A stretch of 64,000 nucleotides of DNA from assembly GCF_041261205.1 (NCBI RefSeq), contig NZ_JBGCCH010000007.1, forward strand, positions 62,001-126,000. The letters are read 5' to 3'. Source of the stretch: Catenulispora sp. MAP5-51 (lineage in GTDB: Bacteria; Actinomycetota; Actinomycetes; Streptomycetales; Catenulisporaceae). The notes under the pieces are model-generated. The model was given only the letters and a program-made list of their open reading frames with translations, had not been told where the DNA came from and made no database searches. Below, in pieces: positions 64,000 to 64,000 of this stretch. Both the position numbers and the translations under genes were made by a program. Every line of letters starts with the position of its first letter. Positions within the stretch are counted from its first letter, which is position 1.

Positions 64000-64000
64000 G

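Overview
The window is one contiguous, very GC-rich stretch from an actinomycete. The evidence is GC-biased third codon positions, frequent GTG starts, GTGA/ATGA stop-start overlaps, Scr1/DUF397 cassettes, SigE-type ECF sigma factors and cell-wall-binding-repeat-2 proteins. Core gene content (serS, purA, purB, purD, purC, purSQL, DUF5926) resembles the streptomycete core chromosome, and the cell-wall-binding proteins suggest a Catenulispora-like lineage. Both placements are inference. No insertion sequence, phage, CRISPR array, rRNA or tRNA gene was recognised.

Layout. 1-8.9 kb: partial YbjQ gene, glycerophosphodiesterase, HATPase regulator, a fused anthranilate synthase (trpE-trpG) behind a complete trp leader/attenuator, DUF5926/SEC-C gene, a surface protein with TetR, a GT2 glycosyltransferase and a rhodanese. 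9-15 kb: serS, an ECF sigma factor with its membrane partner, MFS, and a secreted PKD + cell-wall-binding protein. 15-22.2 kb: histidine utilisation, with hutU-(M20 amidohydrolase)-hutF-hutI transcribed leftward and hutH divergent. 22.3-30.3 kb: small unknowns, ArsR-MFS pair with a duplicated operator, RpiR regulator, membrane Fe-S oxidoreductase, DUF4097-like protein, and two very small proteins. 30.5-39.1 kb: Scr1-type regulator with two DUF397 proteins, an Hsp90-like ATPase followed by a 1015-residue TPR protein, and a second ECF sigma/membrane partner pair. 39.2-52.1 kb: purA, class III aminotransferase, a disordered-tail protein, a pseudogene, an isochorismatase-like enzyme, MarR-MFS, purD, a degenerate M48-like membrane protein, a possibly frameshifted gene, and purB. 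52.1-64 kb: a parS-like site, ribbon-helix-helix gene, DUF4097 + DrrAB-type ABC transporter, purC, TDT transporter, purSQL, and a second large cell-wall-binding protein.

Pathways. Six loci cover IMP/AMP steps: purD, purSQL, purC, purB and purA. They are scattered rather than in one operon. The hut genes form a complete route through formiminoglutamate and N-formylglutamate if the M20 enzyme supplies the last deformylation, since no HutG is seen here. Several regulator/transporter pairs (ArsR-MFS, MarR-MFS) have visible palindromic operators.

Most notable signals: the trp attenuator with three consecutive Trp codons; the Hsp90-TPR gene pair; a 25-nt dispersed repeat followed by a hairpin whose two copies differ by a compensatory base-pair change; a near-consensus parS; a pseudogenised cell-wall-binding gene; a metalloprotease-like protein without its HExxH; and nine genes with a -10-like hexamer 6-8 nt before the start codon, which suggests leaderless transcripts.
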